A program made the translations under genes and the position numbers. Shown here piece by piece: positions 12,867 to 24,690 of a stretch of DNA of 64,000 nt. Below the pieces are notes generated by a model. It was not told the DNA's origin. It made no database searches and saw only the letters and a program-made list of their open reading frames with translations. Each line of letters begins with the position of its first letter. Position 1 is the stretch's first letter. Source of the DNA: Diplolepis rosae (Eukaryota > Arthropoda > Insecta > Hymenoptera > Diplolepididae); assembly GCA_030998225.1 (NCBI GenBank), contig JAPYXD010000743.1, forward strand, positions 806,001 through 870,000. The letters are read 5' to 3'.

Positions 12867-15800
12867 GAGGAAGATGTTTTTTAAGCACCTGGACTACTAG
12901 ATATAATTTTCAAAATGACGGATCTCTAAAATATAATCCAGGTATCCTTAATTTCAGTTCTCAGCTTAAGTTCCCTGAGGAAGATGTTTTTTAAGCACTT
13001 GGACTACTAAATATAATTTTTAAAATGATGAGATCTCTCAAATATGTACTAGGTATCATAAATTTCAGTTCTCAGCTTAAGTTCCTTGAGGAAGATGTAT
13101 TTTAGGCACTTGGACTACTAGATATAATTTCTAGAATGACTGGACCACTGAAATACCATTCAGATATGTTAAATGTTAGTTCTCAGCTTAAGTTCCCTGA
13201 GGAAGAGGTTTTTTAAGCACCTGGACTACTAAATATAATTTTTAAAATGATGAGATCTCTAAAATATGCACTAGGTATCATAAATTTCAGTTCTCAGCTT
13301 AAGTTCCCTGAGGAAGATGTATTTTAGGCACTTGGACTACTAAATATAATTTTTAAAATGATGAGATCTCTAAAATATGTACTAGGTATCATAAATTTCA
13401 GTTCTCAGCTTAAGTTCCTTGAGGAAGATGTATTTTAGGCACTTGGACTACTAGATATAATTTCTAGAATGACTGGACCACTGAAATACCATTCGGATAT
13501 GTTAAATTTTAGTTCTCAGCTTAAGTTCGCTGAGGAAGATGTTTTTTAAGCACCTGGACTACTAAATATAATTTTTGAAAATGGTGAGATCTCTAAAATA
13601 TGTACTAGGTATCATAAATTTCAGTTGACAGCTTAAGTTCCTTGAGGAAGATGTATTTTAGGCACTTGGACTACTAGATATAATTTTTAGAATGACTGGA
13701 CCACTGAAATACCATTCGGATATGTTAAATTTCATTTCTCAGCTTAAGTTCCCTGAGGAAGATGTTTTTTAAGCACCTGGACTACTAAATATAATTTTTG
13801 AAAATGGTGAGATCTCTAAAATATGTACTAGGTATCATAAATTTCAGTTGACAGCTTAAGTTCCTTGAGGAAGATGTATTTTAGGCACTTGGACTACTAG
13901 ATATAATTTCTAGAATGACTGGACCACTGAAATACCATTCGGATATGTTAAATTTTAGTTCTCAGCTTAAGTTCCCTGAGGAAGATGTTTTTTAAGCACC
14001 TGGACTACTAAATATAATTTTTGAAAATGGTGAGATCTCTAAAATATGTACTAGGTATCATAAATTTCAGTTGACAGCTTAAGTTCCTTGAGGAAGATGT
14101 ATTTTAGGCACTTGGACTACTAGATATAATTTCTAGAATGACTGGACCACTGAAATACCATTCGGTTATGTTAAATTTTAGTTCTCAGCTTAAGTTCCCT
14201 GAGGAAGATGTATTTTAGGCACTTGGACTACTAAATATAATTTTTAAAATGCCGAGATCTCTAAAATATATACTAGGTATCTTAATTTTCAGTTCTCAGC
14301 TTAAGTTCCCTGAGGAAGATGGTTTTTAAGCACCTGGACTACTAGATATAATTTTCAAAATGACGGGATCTCTAAAATATAATCCAGGTATCCTTAATTT
14401 CAGTTCTCAGCTTAAGTTCCCTGAGGAAGATGTTTTTTAAGCACCTGGACTACTAGATATAATTTATAAAATGCCGAGATGTCTAAAATATGTACTAGGT
14501 ATCTTAATTTTTAGTTCTCAGCTTAAGTTCCCTGAGGAAGATGGTTTTTAAGCACCTGGACTACTAAATATGGTTTTTAAAATGATGAGATCTCTAAAAT
14601 ATGCACTAGGTATCATAAATTTCAGTTCTCAGCTTAAGTTCCCTGAGGAAGATGTATTTTAGGCACTTGGACTACTAAATATAATTTTTAAAATGCCGAG
14701 ATCTCTAAAATATTTACTAGGTATCTTAATTTTCAGTTCTCAGCTTAAGTTCCCTGAGGAAGATGGTTTTTAAGCACCTGGACTACTAGATATAATTTTC
14801 AAAATGACGGGATCTCTAAAATATAATCCAGGTATCCTTAATTTCAGTTGTCAGCTTAAGTTCCCTGAGGAAGATGTTTTTTAAGCACCTGGGCTACTAG
14901 ATATAATTTATAAAATGCCGAGATGTCTAAAATATGTACTAGGTATCTTAATTTTTAGTTCTCAGCTTAAGTTCCCTGAGGAAGATGGTTTTTAAGCACC
15001 TGGACTACTAAATATAATTTTTAATATGGCGAGATCTCTAAAATATGAACTAGGGATATTAAATTTCAGTTCTCAGCTTAAGTTCCCTGAGGAAGATGTA
15101 TTTTAGGCACTTGGACTACTAAATATAATTTTTGAAATGACGAGATCTCTAAAATATGTACTAGGTATCTTAATTTTCAGTTCTCAGCTTAAGTTCCCTG
15201 AGGAAGATGTATTTTAAGCACCTGGACTACTAGATATAATTTTTAAAATGACGGGATCTCTAAAATATAATCCAGGTATCCTTAATTTCAGTTCTCAGCT
15301 TAAGTTCTCTGAGGAAGATGTTTTTTAAGCACCTGGACTACTAATAATAATTTTTAAAATGGCGAGATCTCTAAAATATGCACTCTGTAGCTTAATTTTC
15401 AGTTATCAGCTTAAGTTCCCTGAGGAAGATGTTTTTCAAGCACCTGGGCTACTAGATATAATTTATAAAATGCCGAGATGTCTAAAATATGTACTAGGTA
15501 TCTTAATTTTTAGTTCTCAGCTTAAGTTCCCTGAGGAAGATGGTTTTTAAGCACCTGGACTACTAAATATTATTTTTAAAATGATGAGATCTCTAAAATA
15601 TGAACTAGGTATCTTAATTTTCATTTCTCAGCTTAAGTTCCCTGAGGAAGATGTTTTTTAAGCACCTGGACTACTAAATATAATTTTTGAAAATGGTGAG
15701 ATCTCTAAAATATGTACTAGGTATCATAAATTTCAGTTGACAGCTTAAGTTCCTTGAGGAAGATGTATTTTAGGCACTTGGACTACTCGATATAATTTCT

Positions 15801-16890
15801 AGAATGACTGGACCACTGAAATACCATTCGGTTATGTTAAATTTTAGTTCTCAGCTTAAGTTCCCTGAGGAAGATGTATTTTAGGCACTTGGACTACTAA
15901 ATATAATTTTTAAAATGCCGAGATCTCTAAAATATATACTAGGTATCTTAATTTTCAGTTCTCAGCTTAAGTTCCCTGAGGAAGATGGTTTTTAAGCACC
16001 TGGACTACTAGATATAATTTTCAATATGACGGGATCTCTAAAATATAATCCAGGTATCTTCAATTTCAGTTCTCAGCTTAAGTTCCCTGAGGAAAATGTT
16101 TTTTAAGCACCTGGACTACTAATAATAATTTTTAATATGGCGAGATCTCTAAAATATGTACTCTGTAGCTTAATTTTCAGTTATCAGCTTAAGTTCCCTG
16201 AGGAAGATGTTTTTCAAGCACCTGGGCTACTAGATATAATTTATAAAATGCCGAGATGTCTAAAATATGTACTAGGTATCTTAATTTTTAGTTCTCAGCT
16301 TAAGTTCCCTGAGGAAGATGGTTTTTAAGCACCTGGACTACTAAATATTATTTTTAAAATGATGAGATCTCTAAAATATGAACTAGGTATCTTAATTTTC
16401 AGTTCTCAGCTTAAGTTCCCTGAGGAAGATGTATTTTAGGCACTTGGACTACTAAATATAATTTTTAAAATGACGAGATCTCTAAAATATGTACTAGGTA
16501 TCTTAATTTTCAGTTCTCAGCTTAAGTTCCCTGAGGAAGATGGTTTTTAAGCACCTGGACTACTAGATATAATTTTCAAAATGACGGGATCTCTAAAATA
16601 TAATCCAGGTATCCTTAATTTCAGTTCTCAGCTTAAGTTCCCTGAGGAAGATGTTTTTTAAGCACCTGGACTACTAAATATAATTTTTAAAATGATGAGA
16701 TCTCTAAAATATGTACTAGGTATCTTAATTTTCAGTTCTCAGCTTAAGTTCCCTGAGGAAGATGTTTTTCAAGCACCTGGGCTACTAAATATAATTTTCA
16801 AAATGACAGGATCTGTAAAATATAAACCAGGTATCTTAAATATCTGTTCTCAGCTTAACTTCCCTGAGGAATGTGTATTTTAAGCACTTA
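12867..16890 (+). repeat. 111-bp satellite array, block C (forward)
   Basis: About 36 monomers, ending with the same terminal variant as block A (CTCAGCTTAACTTCCCTGAG, then GGAATGTGTATTTTAAGCAC). Internal multi-monomer repeats are visible: the variant reading TATGCACTCTGTAGC at about 15,370 returns at about 16,150, 7 monomers later, and also occurs at about 4,170 in block A. Confidence 0.96.
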
Positions 16891-17011
16891 GATCACCTGG
16901 TTTACCTCTTACAATAACGAGCTCTTTGAAAAATCATCACTAATACTTCTTCGCATTCAAATTAATATTTTCGCTGAATACTTTAGCTGACTTTAGTAAC
17001 CTCATAAGAAA
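16891..17011 (+). repeat. Satellite border sequence, third copy (first part)
   Basis: Matches the start of the 11,021 junction (GAAAAATCATCACTAATACT, TTCGCATTCAAA, AGTAACCTCATAAGAAA). It is split by the solo LTR at 17,012 and continues at 18,168-18,370 with ATATATTCATAGTGCCATCT. After about 18,345 it runs on into sequence not present in the palindrome. Confidence 0.85.
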
Positions 17012-18167
17012 TGTGACGATGGCCGATTTTGTCACAAGAGTGCGCTTTATAATTAGCGGTAATATTTGAATTAAGACATTTTAATTGACATTGAAGACTT
17101 CCTTTACTAAGTAAAGGAAAGAAAAGTATAAAACAAAAGATTTAAATTAAAATAATTTAAGAAATATAGAATAGAGATAATCGAGATTGGCAAAAATAGA
17201 GACTAAGGAGCAATTCGACATGAAATAATATTATTCTATAATATGAATTTGAAGAATGGAGAATGAGAGTGATGAAATTTGATGGAATATAACGAACTTT
17301 GTTTAATAATTTGCAATATTTATAAATTGCTAGCGTAAGGCTTACTTTTACGTCTTGATAGAATTTATAGTTGATTTTTCATAGAAATAAGGTTTAATAT
17401 TAGTTATCAGAATATTTCAATTTTGTTTAGTTTAAAACAGACCGAGGCGACGGATTGTCGCGGTAGAAAACAGATAAGTAGTTGATAAAGACTTTTAAGA
17501 TGTCAAGAGAGATTTTCTTTCACACGTCGTTAAATTTAACGATCTAAATTTCTAACGAATTTTGTGTTTAGGAAACGTGACTTTAAGCTCATATGAAATC
17601 CCTCACACGTGCATTCAAAGAATTAGAAGTAGAGATTATGATTCAGAGAAAATGTTAAAAAGAAGGGATAAAAAATGCGTTTGATTGGCTTATAATATTC
17701 TAATTAATTAGTGGGGAAACGCAGTAAGTGTGCGCAAGGGATTTTCGTCAGCGAAGCGCGAGAGGCTGCATCGACGAAGGACCAGAAATAATCTGACGTT
17801 TCGATCGGTAGATCCGCACTGGATCAGATTATTTTGTCGGTCTCTCTTTTCTTTTCAATTATTATTGTTTGGACTTAGAGTTTTTTGTAAAGTTTTTTAT
17901 CTTTTCTAACATATTTTTTATTCATAATAAAAGCTTCATTAGTGTAATCTTATAAATTACGTATTATTATTATTACCTTTTACGGATAATAAATTTCATT
18001 TTAAATTAACTAAAATAAGTTTATCCGTTTTAGATAACTCGGGCAAGGTGAGTTTCCACTCTTTAAAAGTGGTGAACCCATACTCAGGATAAAACAATTT
18101 AAATATTATTCAAAGTTAAATTTAAAAATTACCGACGTTTAGCGCCAAAACGGCTCGGCGCGTCACA
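17012..18167 (+). mobile_element. Solo LTR of a Ty3/Gypsy family, 4-bp TSD
   Basis: 1,156 bp, starting TGTGACGATGGCC and ending GGCTCGGCGCGTCACA. Bordered by GAAA at 17,008-17,011 and GAAA at 18,168-18,171. The uninterrupted site CATAAGAAATATATTC is present in the border copy at about 11,125, so the insertion and its duplication are seen directly. The LTR is a diverged relative of the LTRs of the minus-strand Gypsy element at 46,365-60,063: shared ends, plus the block ACTCTTTAAAAGTGG with its complement in the other copy. No internal region remains, so it arose by LTR-LTR recombination or lost its body. Confidence 0.92.
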
Positions 18168-18827
18168 GAAATATATTCATAGTGCCATCTGTTTCTTTAT
18201 TTTCTCAAAACCTGCCTACCTTACCGACTTTCACGCTTTTTTGAAACCATACGCCACTCTTGTCTTCCTACATTGCATGCTGATATGAGTACGCTCTGAA
18301 ATTAGCGTTCTTCTGACAAAATTTTTTTCTGTTAAATTCGAGTTCTGGCTATCGATCCCCTATCGTTTTGCTTTCGTTTATGGATGTTTTTAACATCGAT
18401 ATTGCCTTATCGATTTCGATGTGTAAATATTGATATAAAGTTTCGATGTCGATATTTTTTAGATGTTCTTATGGTACTTTTTACACCTTCGGTTTTCTGG
18501 TGAGCTGCAGAACTTGATTGGTCAATTCCATTAGAGATATTTATTTTTCGTTGGAAACCGTCGGAAAAAACTAATTAAGTTCTGCCGCTCGCCAGCAAAG
18601 AGAAGGTGAAATTACAGTTTTTTTTATAGATCACGTTTGCCACGAATTCGCATTATCGCATTATATACAGGAAATCCTTTGCCCTGCAGTGGTTTTCGGT
18701 ATTCAATTTATGCGAACTGTGACGATTAAGGTAGTTGTCGTGCCAAAAATCAGTCTCTGGAAAAAGAAGTTTTTCTATGATTTCAAGACTGGTAATTGTA
18801 TCATCAGCCGTGTCATATGTAAGGAAA
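18168..18827. other. End of border sequence, then unassigned A+T-rich DNA
   Basis: 18,168-18,370 is the rest of the satellite border copy. From there to 18,827 I see several ATCGAT/GATATT motifs but no gene or repeat with a partner in this window. Confidence 0.6.
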
Positions 18828-19310
18828 GACACTCTTTTTAATGAAAAAATTTAAAAATTACGAAAAATATTATTTTATTAATGTTTTTTGTAATAAGATA
18901 TTTCATTATTATCGCTCTTTACCAATTTTTTTGAAAATGATTGAAATTTCTTAAATCATAGCTTATTTTTTCGATGAAAATATTCTCTACAACTTAACCG
19001 TTTCCAATTTTTGAAAATAAATCAATTATTATCAAATTCAGCAATTTGTTTATAAAAATTTCGTTTTTTGAAAATTGTTTTTTAATTATTTCAACCATTA
19101 AAGAATTTATTTTCAGAAATTGGAAACGGTTAAGTTGTAGACGTTGTAGAGAATATTTTCATCGAAAAAATAAGCTATGATTTAAGAAATTTCAATAATT
19201 TTCAAAAAATTGGTAAAGAGCGATAATAAGGAAATATCCTATTACAAAAAAAATTATTAAAATATTATTTTTCGTAATTAAAAAATTTTTTTTATTATAA
19301 AAAGAGTGTC
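18828..19310. mobile_element. Foldback MITE-like inverted repeat
   Basis: Arms 18,828-19,022 and about 19,107-19,310 are complementary (GACACTCTTTTTA against AAAAAGAGTGTC at the ends; ACAACTTAACCGTTTCCAAT against its complement near the centre). The loop is about 85 bp. The right arm has a small duplication (GTAGACGTTGTAGA). It is non-coding. No clear target duplication was found, so the superfamily is unknown. Confidence 0.8.
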
Positions 19311-19486
19311 TTCAGCTGTATTATAAGTAATTTAGTATTATTTGATTGCAGAAGATATTTTTTCGTTGGACAACTTTGAAAAAAAGATTTAAAAACATTA
19401 TATTAATAATAATAAAATTGTAAATTTCATTTCTCCAATTTCATAAATGACCTTAACTTCTCTACTTGACGACAAAATGTGTTAAT

Positions 19487-19790
19487 ATTATAGGTCATTT
19501 GGTCCGTGTAAAATAAGGGCATCTTTTAAATTGTTGAACCAAGTTTGAATTGCATTAAGGAAAAAACTTTTACTATAAAAAATCAAACATTTAAATATTA
19601 TAAATATCCACAATTTTCTTACTTTTCCGAAAAATGTATCATTATTATAGGTCAATCGATTCGCCTCGAGCCATAGAATCTTTTATATTGTTGTATCAAC
19701 TCTAAATTATGTCAGTGAAAAAAGCTTTACTCTAAAAAAACCCAGTTTTAAGTTATTATATAACCATAACAAGAAATTTCAGCAGATTTT
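19487..19790 (+). repeat. Diverged tandem duplication, unit about 157 bp
   Basis: Two units start at TATTATAGGTCAWTYG (19,487 and 19,644) and share the order ATCTTTTAAATTGTTGAACC / ATCTTTTATATTGTTGTATC, then AAAAAACTTTTACT / AAAAAAGCTTTACTC. Identity is about 65-70% by eye. Function unknown. The remaining A+T-rich DNA to 20,230 holds nothing I can name. Confidence 0.55.
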
Positions 19791-20359
19791 TTAGAAAGGT
19801 CACAACTGGTACAATTCGAAGAACCTCCCAAAGAAGTCACATACACGGTGGAAGAGTACCAATGGTTTTTTCGAAGGCAGAAAGATTAATGGTATCGATA
19901 TTTTTAACTAAAAAATATAAATTTTATGAATTCAAATGAGCAAGAAAAGTTTGAATAAGAATTATTTTTATTATACTGTAAAACTTTCATTGGCTTTGAT
20001 ATCCTTTATGTACGTTAATGTACACATAACCACTGTATTCATTACATGCATTTCCATGTTATTTCACTATTTAATTTCCATTTATGCATCAGGAATATGT
20101 ACGTTGGCAATAAAAACATTTTATAAACTTTTTTAGTATTTATTTTTTACAGAAATTTGATTACGAGTTTTTAGAATTCTCTCGCATTCAGGCCGCGTTC
20201 GCGAGCATAGGCGATAGCGGCCACTATACTTTGATCCTGTTTTGAGCTTACGCCAGATGGCGCCGAAGTATAATTTACCTTAAACCTCACACCGCTGACC
20301 GCCGCGCCATAGTTGCATCACTAATGGCTGCTAATGGTCACTAAAATGTGCTAAGATGC

Positions 20360-21090
20360 TTTAGGATAGGAATAAACTTGGATGTTTAATAAAACTATTT
20401 AAGGCCATGGATCAATCGGACCACGTGACTAAATTATACATTTATTCGTTCATGTAAGATAACTTTTTAAATTTACAAAGTATCTTTCTGAAAATTTGGG
20501 AAACGTAAAAAAAACAGTAAAGAACATCTGTTAACTTATTTTAAGTAAAAATTTGGAAAAAAATTCGAAAACTTATCGACAATTACAGTCAACTGTAAAG
20601 ATGTTTGCAAAATTTTCACTCAAACGAAGTTGACAATCGTTCTCTGTCCCGTTCTGTAGTATTTTCCAAATTTTCAGAAAAATATATTGTGAAATAAAAA
20701 AGTTATTTTACACGAACTTTTACAGGAATGTGGTCACGTGATCTGGTTGATCCATGGCCTTAAGTAATTATTATTAAGTAAGTATTCGAATCGCATTGAT
20801 AAACTTGCTTTTTGTGATTGCAGTTTTCTGATAAGTGCATCCTTACATACATGGAGTTTTATTATTTCAATGTATATATTTGAAATTTTGGGACGCTTGG
20901 GTGATCATCTCTATTTGTGTTTAGCCTGACAGTACTCTGCGATACACAATTAAAACTCCATGTATGTGAGGATGCACTCATCAGGAAACTGCAATCACAA
21001 AAAGCAAGATTATCAATACGATTCGAATAATTACTCGATAATAATTACTTAAATAATTTTATTTAACCTCAAAGTTTATTCCGATTTCAT
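20360..21090. repeat. Inverted repeat with a MITE in its left arm
   Basis: Left arm 20,360-20,398 plus 20,760-20,861; right arm 20,951-21,090. TGATTGCAGTTTTCTGATAA and GCATCCTTACATACATGGAG are answered by their complements on the right. Outside it, a 23-bp direct repeat, TTTTGAGCTTACGCCAGATG, occurs at 20,239-20,261 and 21,158-21,180. The right arm is uninterrupted and shows the state before the TTAA insertion. Confidence 0.75.
20399..20763. mobile_element. 365-bp MITE flanked by TTAA
   Basis: TTAA at 20,399-20,402 and 20,760-20,763 bound termini GGCCATGGATCAATCGGA and the complement of GGCCATGGATCAACCAGA. The inverted similarity continues through CACGTGAC for about 80 bp. The TTAA target is typical of piggyBac and Kolobok-like transposases, so this is inferred to be a non-autonomous member of one of those groups. 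It has no ORF. The empty target is seen in the partner arm at about 21,050. Confidence 0.8.
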
Positions 21091-21299
21091 TATTTCCTGA
21101 ATTATCTGAACATGATCTGAATATGATCTGAACAGTCATCTATTATCTTCTTTTAGGGTTTTGAGCTTACGCCAGATGGCTCTGACGAAATCTATGTTGG
21201 GCCACCACTAAAGCATTACGCGGGCATGGCCTGCTCCCATTAGAATAATGTATTTTTGAAACAAGACACGTGCAAGGTCGGTTAAATTTTACACATAGA

Positions 21300-21485
21300 A
21301 ACTATAATCGCTAATGGTGCATTTATACCTCTGTCTGCCTGACCGGTACGGACAGAAAATACATAAGAGTAAAGGAGACAGAAAGTGTAAAATTGAACAA
21401 AAAGAACATGTCTGTCTTTTTTGCTCTTATGTTTTTTCTGTCCGCGCCCGTCAGGCAGACAGTGGTATAAATGCATCATAAGGAT
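21300..21485. repeat. Imperfect hairpin element
   Basis: ATGGTGCATTTATACC (21,314 region) and CTGTCTGCCTGAC are answered by GTCAGGCAGACAG and GGTATAAATGCATCAT ending about 21,480. The inner part, GGACAGAAAATACATAAGAG, also finds its complement. Arms are about 75 bp. It looks like a short foldback MITE; its boundary and target duplication are not defined. To its left is a scrap of P-type terminus (CACATAGAAACTATAATC). Confidence 0.65.
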
Positions 21486-21529
21486 CGACATTCTTATCGA
21501 ATCGTATAGGGGTGCTCAATAGCAATCTA

Positions 21530-22272
21530 AAGGGTTTCCCAATAAGGGTGATATGTTTTGAAATTGAAAAAAAACACTGAATATTCATTCGGAATTGATC
21601 GAAATCTTTTTTATTATATTGGATATTCTATGCCATTTATGATTTAAACAATATATCGGCCAAATGTCCCCCGAGACTTGAGCCAAAAATGCGCCTCATC
21701 AGAAAAGATGATTTTTTGATGAAAATTGGGATCATTTTCAATTGATTCCAGAGCCCAATCCGCGAACTCCCGACGCAAACGATGGTCATTAGGCCAGAAT
21801 CATCTTATAGGGATGCAGGCCAAGATCCAATCGCAAAATACGCCAGGTAGTCATCCTGGACAGGCCCAATTCCTGAGATCGGCGTGGCACGGACAATTCA
21901 CGGTTTTCCTCGGTACTGGCCTGTACGGCGGCTATATTCTGTGTAGAACGGGCGGTACGCATACGATTTTTAGGCTTAGTATCCAATAGAGTAAATTCAC
22001 TCTCCAACTTATCGATTATTCGACGAATTGAGAGCGCGGATGGAGCAGAATGACGACCATATTTTGCACGATATGCTCTTTGAACACCGACCAAACTTCT
22101 CGAATTTTGATAAAATAATTGGACAATTTCCAAACGTTGTGGAAGCGTGAAACTACTCATGATTAAATGGCAAACCTTACTGATGACAACTGAAAGCAGA
22201 CGTCAAAAATTTCAGTTCAAATGAGCCCGATAGGGACATTCAAAATCATATCACCCCTATTGGGAAACCCTT
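21530..22272 (-). mobile_element. Internally deleted mariner/Tc1-like element, TA target
   Basis: 743 bp bounded by TA at 21,528-21,529 and 22,273-22,274. The terminal inverted repeats are AAGGGTTTCCCAATA with GGGTGATATG. Full members are usually about 1.3 kb or more, so this copy is deleted. It carries an N-terminal transposase fragment on the minus strand. Confidence 0.85.
21650..22160 (-). pseudogene. Mariner-like transposase, N-terminal fragment
   Basis: The first 123 codons from ATG at 22,160 (MSSFTLPQRLEIVQLFY) form the paired helix-turn-helix DNA-binding region of mariner-type transposases. The second helix-turn-helix is near residues 85-115 (LSVPRRSQELGLSRMTTWRI). The frame ends at 21,789. 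In a shifted frame just beyond, at about 21,650-21,785, the next part of the protein is readable, including FSDEAHFWL, the region of the first catalytic aspartate. The remaining two catalytic acids are absent because the element is deleted. The protein would cut and join DNA at TA sites if intact; here it cannot. Confidence 0.8.
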
Positions 22273-22278
22273 TATTTA

Positions 22279-22655
22279 TTATAGTGCACGCGGCACGCTT
22301 TCGAAATGCATTATACTAATAGACAAATATTTAAAAATTTATAATAATTAATTTTCTGAACAATATGAAATGAAACAATGTCCCTAAAATGATTCTAGGA
22401 CATAAAATACACATTTTCCATAAATCGATTAATACAAAATAAAAGAAAGAACACATTAAGTTTCGTAAAATGTATACTGTGAATACGCAGAAAGAACTCT
22501 TGAGACCCTGAACAAGATTTTTTTTATGTTATCCCCATAAAACTGAAAATATATTTAAAAATATATAAAAAACTTAAGCTTCTAAACAGAAATATTTTCC
22601 ATTTTTATTTTCCAGCTTCAAACGAATGAAATGAAAAATAAATATTTTGTTTGAT
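22279..22655 (+). mobile_element. Fragment of P-type element terminus (copy 1)
   Basis: Nearly identical to 23,870-24,235, 32,130-32,480 and the inverse of 34,560-34,930: CATTATACTAATAGACAAAT, ATGATTCTAGGACATAAAAT and CTTCAAACGAATGAAATG. The outer CCTTAGTG end is missing; the mariner copy abuts it. Confidence 0.8.
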
Positions 22656-23450
22656 ACACTTGCTAGCGTATAATAATCTTTTTAATTTCTTCCAACTGAC
22701 CTTTGATTTGCTCATCTCAAGGGAAACGAACTGGGGAGTCATTTCATTAGTAGAAGATTAAGTTTTTCCATTTAGTTACTAAGCATCAAAGTTTACTTGG
22801 ACGCCATATTCCCCCCTCTATCATTCTCTTTCTATCCTTCCATGTTTGTATTCTCTATCTCTTTCTACGGCGTCCAAGCTTCACCCGCCATCACTGATGC
22901 ATCATGCCCACACATCTCGAACACCCCCACGCTGGCGCCTACCCCCACGCACTTTCCCTTCGAGCCCTTCGGATATAAAAGGGGCTTCCTTCGCTTGGAA
23001 AATCAGATCTAACGCTCCGCTCCCCACGAGCTGGTTCCAGTACTCTTGAATAAAGTTTAGCGTCTGCCAGAATAAACATGGTAAGTCGTTTTTCTTAAAA
23101 CCTAAATCGTTATACCTCATCTTCTTACTAACGGAAGCGGGGCGAAGTAACTTCTCGTCGCTTTCCGTCGCGAACAGGGCGAGGCATACCTCTCGTTGTT
23201 CCCCCTCTCTCTCTTTTTGCGTCAATGAGGCGAGGCATTCTTCTCGTCATTCACTCTCTCTTTTCACTAACGGAAGCGGGGCGAAGTAGCTTCTCGTCGC
23301 TTTCGTCGGGAACAAGGCGAGGCATACCTCTCGCTGCCCCCCCCCCCCCCGGACTCTCTCACACCCTCTCTTTCACTCCATTTTCCTCCCTTTTCATCAC
23401 GATCATGGACTGATCTAATAAATATTACAGGGTCGTAAACATAATCAGCG
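22656..23450 (+). promoter_or_regulatory. G+C-rich promoter-like block with TATA box
   Basis: TATAAAA at 22,974-22,980 in the context CGGATATAAAAGGGGC. AATAAA follows at about 23,049 and 23,073, and the segment is rich in CT runs. This TATA-to-polyadenylation spacing resembles an LTR (possible ends TGATACAC at 22,656 and ATATTACA at about 23,431), but no partner LTR, primer site or coding region was identified, so the assignment is tentative. Downstream are two copies of ACGGAAGCGGGGCGAAGTA (23,131 and 23,269), forming a duplication of about 70 bp, and a 14-base C run at 23,337-23,350. Confidence 0.4.
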
Positions 23451-23792
23451 GTGTAGTTTCGCGAGGGTTGCGAAATACTACCAGCAGGCGAAGTTGCTTT
23501 AGACAGGGTACGCCACCGAGCCAATTCGACCCGGTTATCAGAAGGATCCGGGACAGATACGCGCCATATTGACCCATCAGTCGTCGACTTACGCCACCTA
23601 CCTTCTACGCAAGGGAGCTCGTGTGGCTCGAGCATCCGGGCGGCTGCACGTACCGGATTGGATGTCGTCTCAGCAAGCGGGAAAACACACACGGGACCCG
23701 ATACCGTGCCCTTCCTAGCCAACTTACCAGGACGTACCATTGGGGAGTTTCTCTCCGGAGCATGTAACGGACGCAGCCCTATCTGACTCCCT
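23451..23792. other. Unassigned G+C-rich stretch
   Basis: Much richer in G+C than its surroundings and open on the minus strand for about 200 codons (23,267-23,872), but the predicted protein has no domain I recognise and runs across the poly-C/poly-G tract. Its last part (CCTGCCTGCAACGGCGAGAA) is duplicated in inverse at 34,990-35,015. Confidence 0.4.
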
Positions 23793-24690
23793 GCCTGCAA
23801 CGGCGAGAACTTGATTCCCTTAGTGATTATAGTTTCTATGTGCGAAGTTTTCTCACCACAGCGGCGCTGCACGCGGCACGCTCTACAAAAGCGTTATACT
23901 AATAGACAAATATTTGAAAAAATTTAAATAATTAAGTTTCTGAACAATATGAAATGAAAAAATGTTCCTAAAATGATTCTAGGACATAAAATACACATTT
24001 TCCATAAATCAATTAATACAAAATCAAAAAAGAACACATTAAACTTCGTAAAACATATACTGTGGATACGAATTAAGAATTCTTGAGACCCTGAACAAAT
24101 TTTTTTTTTATGTTATCCCCATATAACTGAAAATATATTTAAAAATAAATAATAGGGATTAAGCTTCTATATAGAAGTATTTTCCATTTTTACTTTACAG
24201 GTTCAAACGAATGGAATGAAAAATAAATATTTTGTTAAGCCCTGTGTTCAACATAAAAAACCATGTGAAGGGAAATATATACTGAATTAAAAATTTGTAA
24301 ATGTAACAAAAAATATTCATTACTATAAAATTTGCTAGTACATACTTTTAACATGTACAGAACGATGATGATTAGTTAAGTGTCGTAAAGCTTGGCTGCT
24401 TTTTTCTTCAAAACGCTAAATTTTTTAATCTCAGCCATTTCCTGTCTTACGAATTGTCTCATCCGTATTTGAAGATAAAATTGAATTATATATGCTAAGA
24501 TCTCCACAGCTTTTGCATTGAAAACTAAATTTTGTTTCCGATGAAATTAAATCGTCCAGAATTAGATCAAAAGAATTGCTAGACCGGCAATGTTTGTTAA
24601 ATAGATATTCGACAACTGTGATAAGCTTGTATAACTTAACATTTGGATGTATGAAATCTTTATTTATTTTTGACAATCTACTCAAACTTT
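23793..24690 (-). pseudogene. P-type element fragment with transposase C-terminus (copy 2)
   Basis: Begins at CCTTAGTGATTATAGTTTCT, the terminus of the P-superfamily copy at 32,071, and follows it for almost 900 bp. On the minus strand, about 24,434-24,690 encodes the last part of the transposase (NKHCRSSNSFDLILDDL, then ETKFSFQCKSCGDLSIYNS), almost identical to 32,692-32,950. It diverges at 24,690, so only the C-terminal fragment is left. 24,690-25,335 after it is unassigned, A+T-rich DNA. Confidence 0.75.

Noticed and set aside
3047..16883. Many 63-codon open frames with closely similar protein sequence
   Set aside because: They are pairs of 111-bp satellite monomers (37 codons each) that happen to lose one stop. 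No start context, no splice or expression signal.
1..16890. CRISPR-like regular repeat
   Set aside because: The 111-bp period has no unique spacers, and the context is eukaryotic.
19936..20136. 66-codon frame with hydrophobic stretch, possible membrane peptide
   Set aside because: A+T-rich DNA favours such residues by chance; no homology, no signal of splicing or conservation.
22797..23413. Several overlapping frames on both strands in the G+C-rich block
   Set aside because: Frames in G+C-rich DNA stay open by composition; they cross the TATA box, the duplication and the C run.
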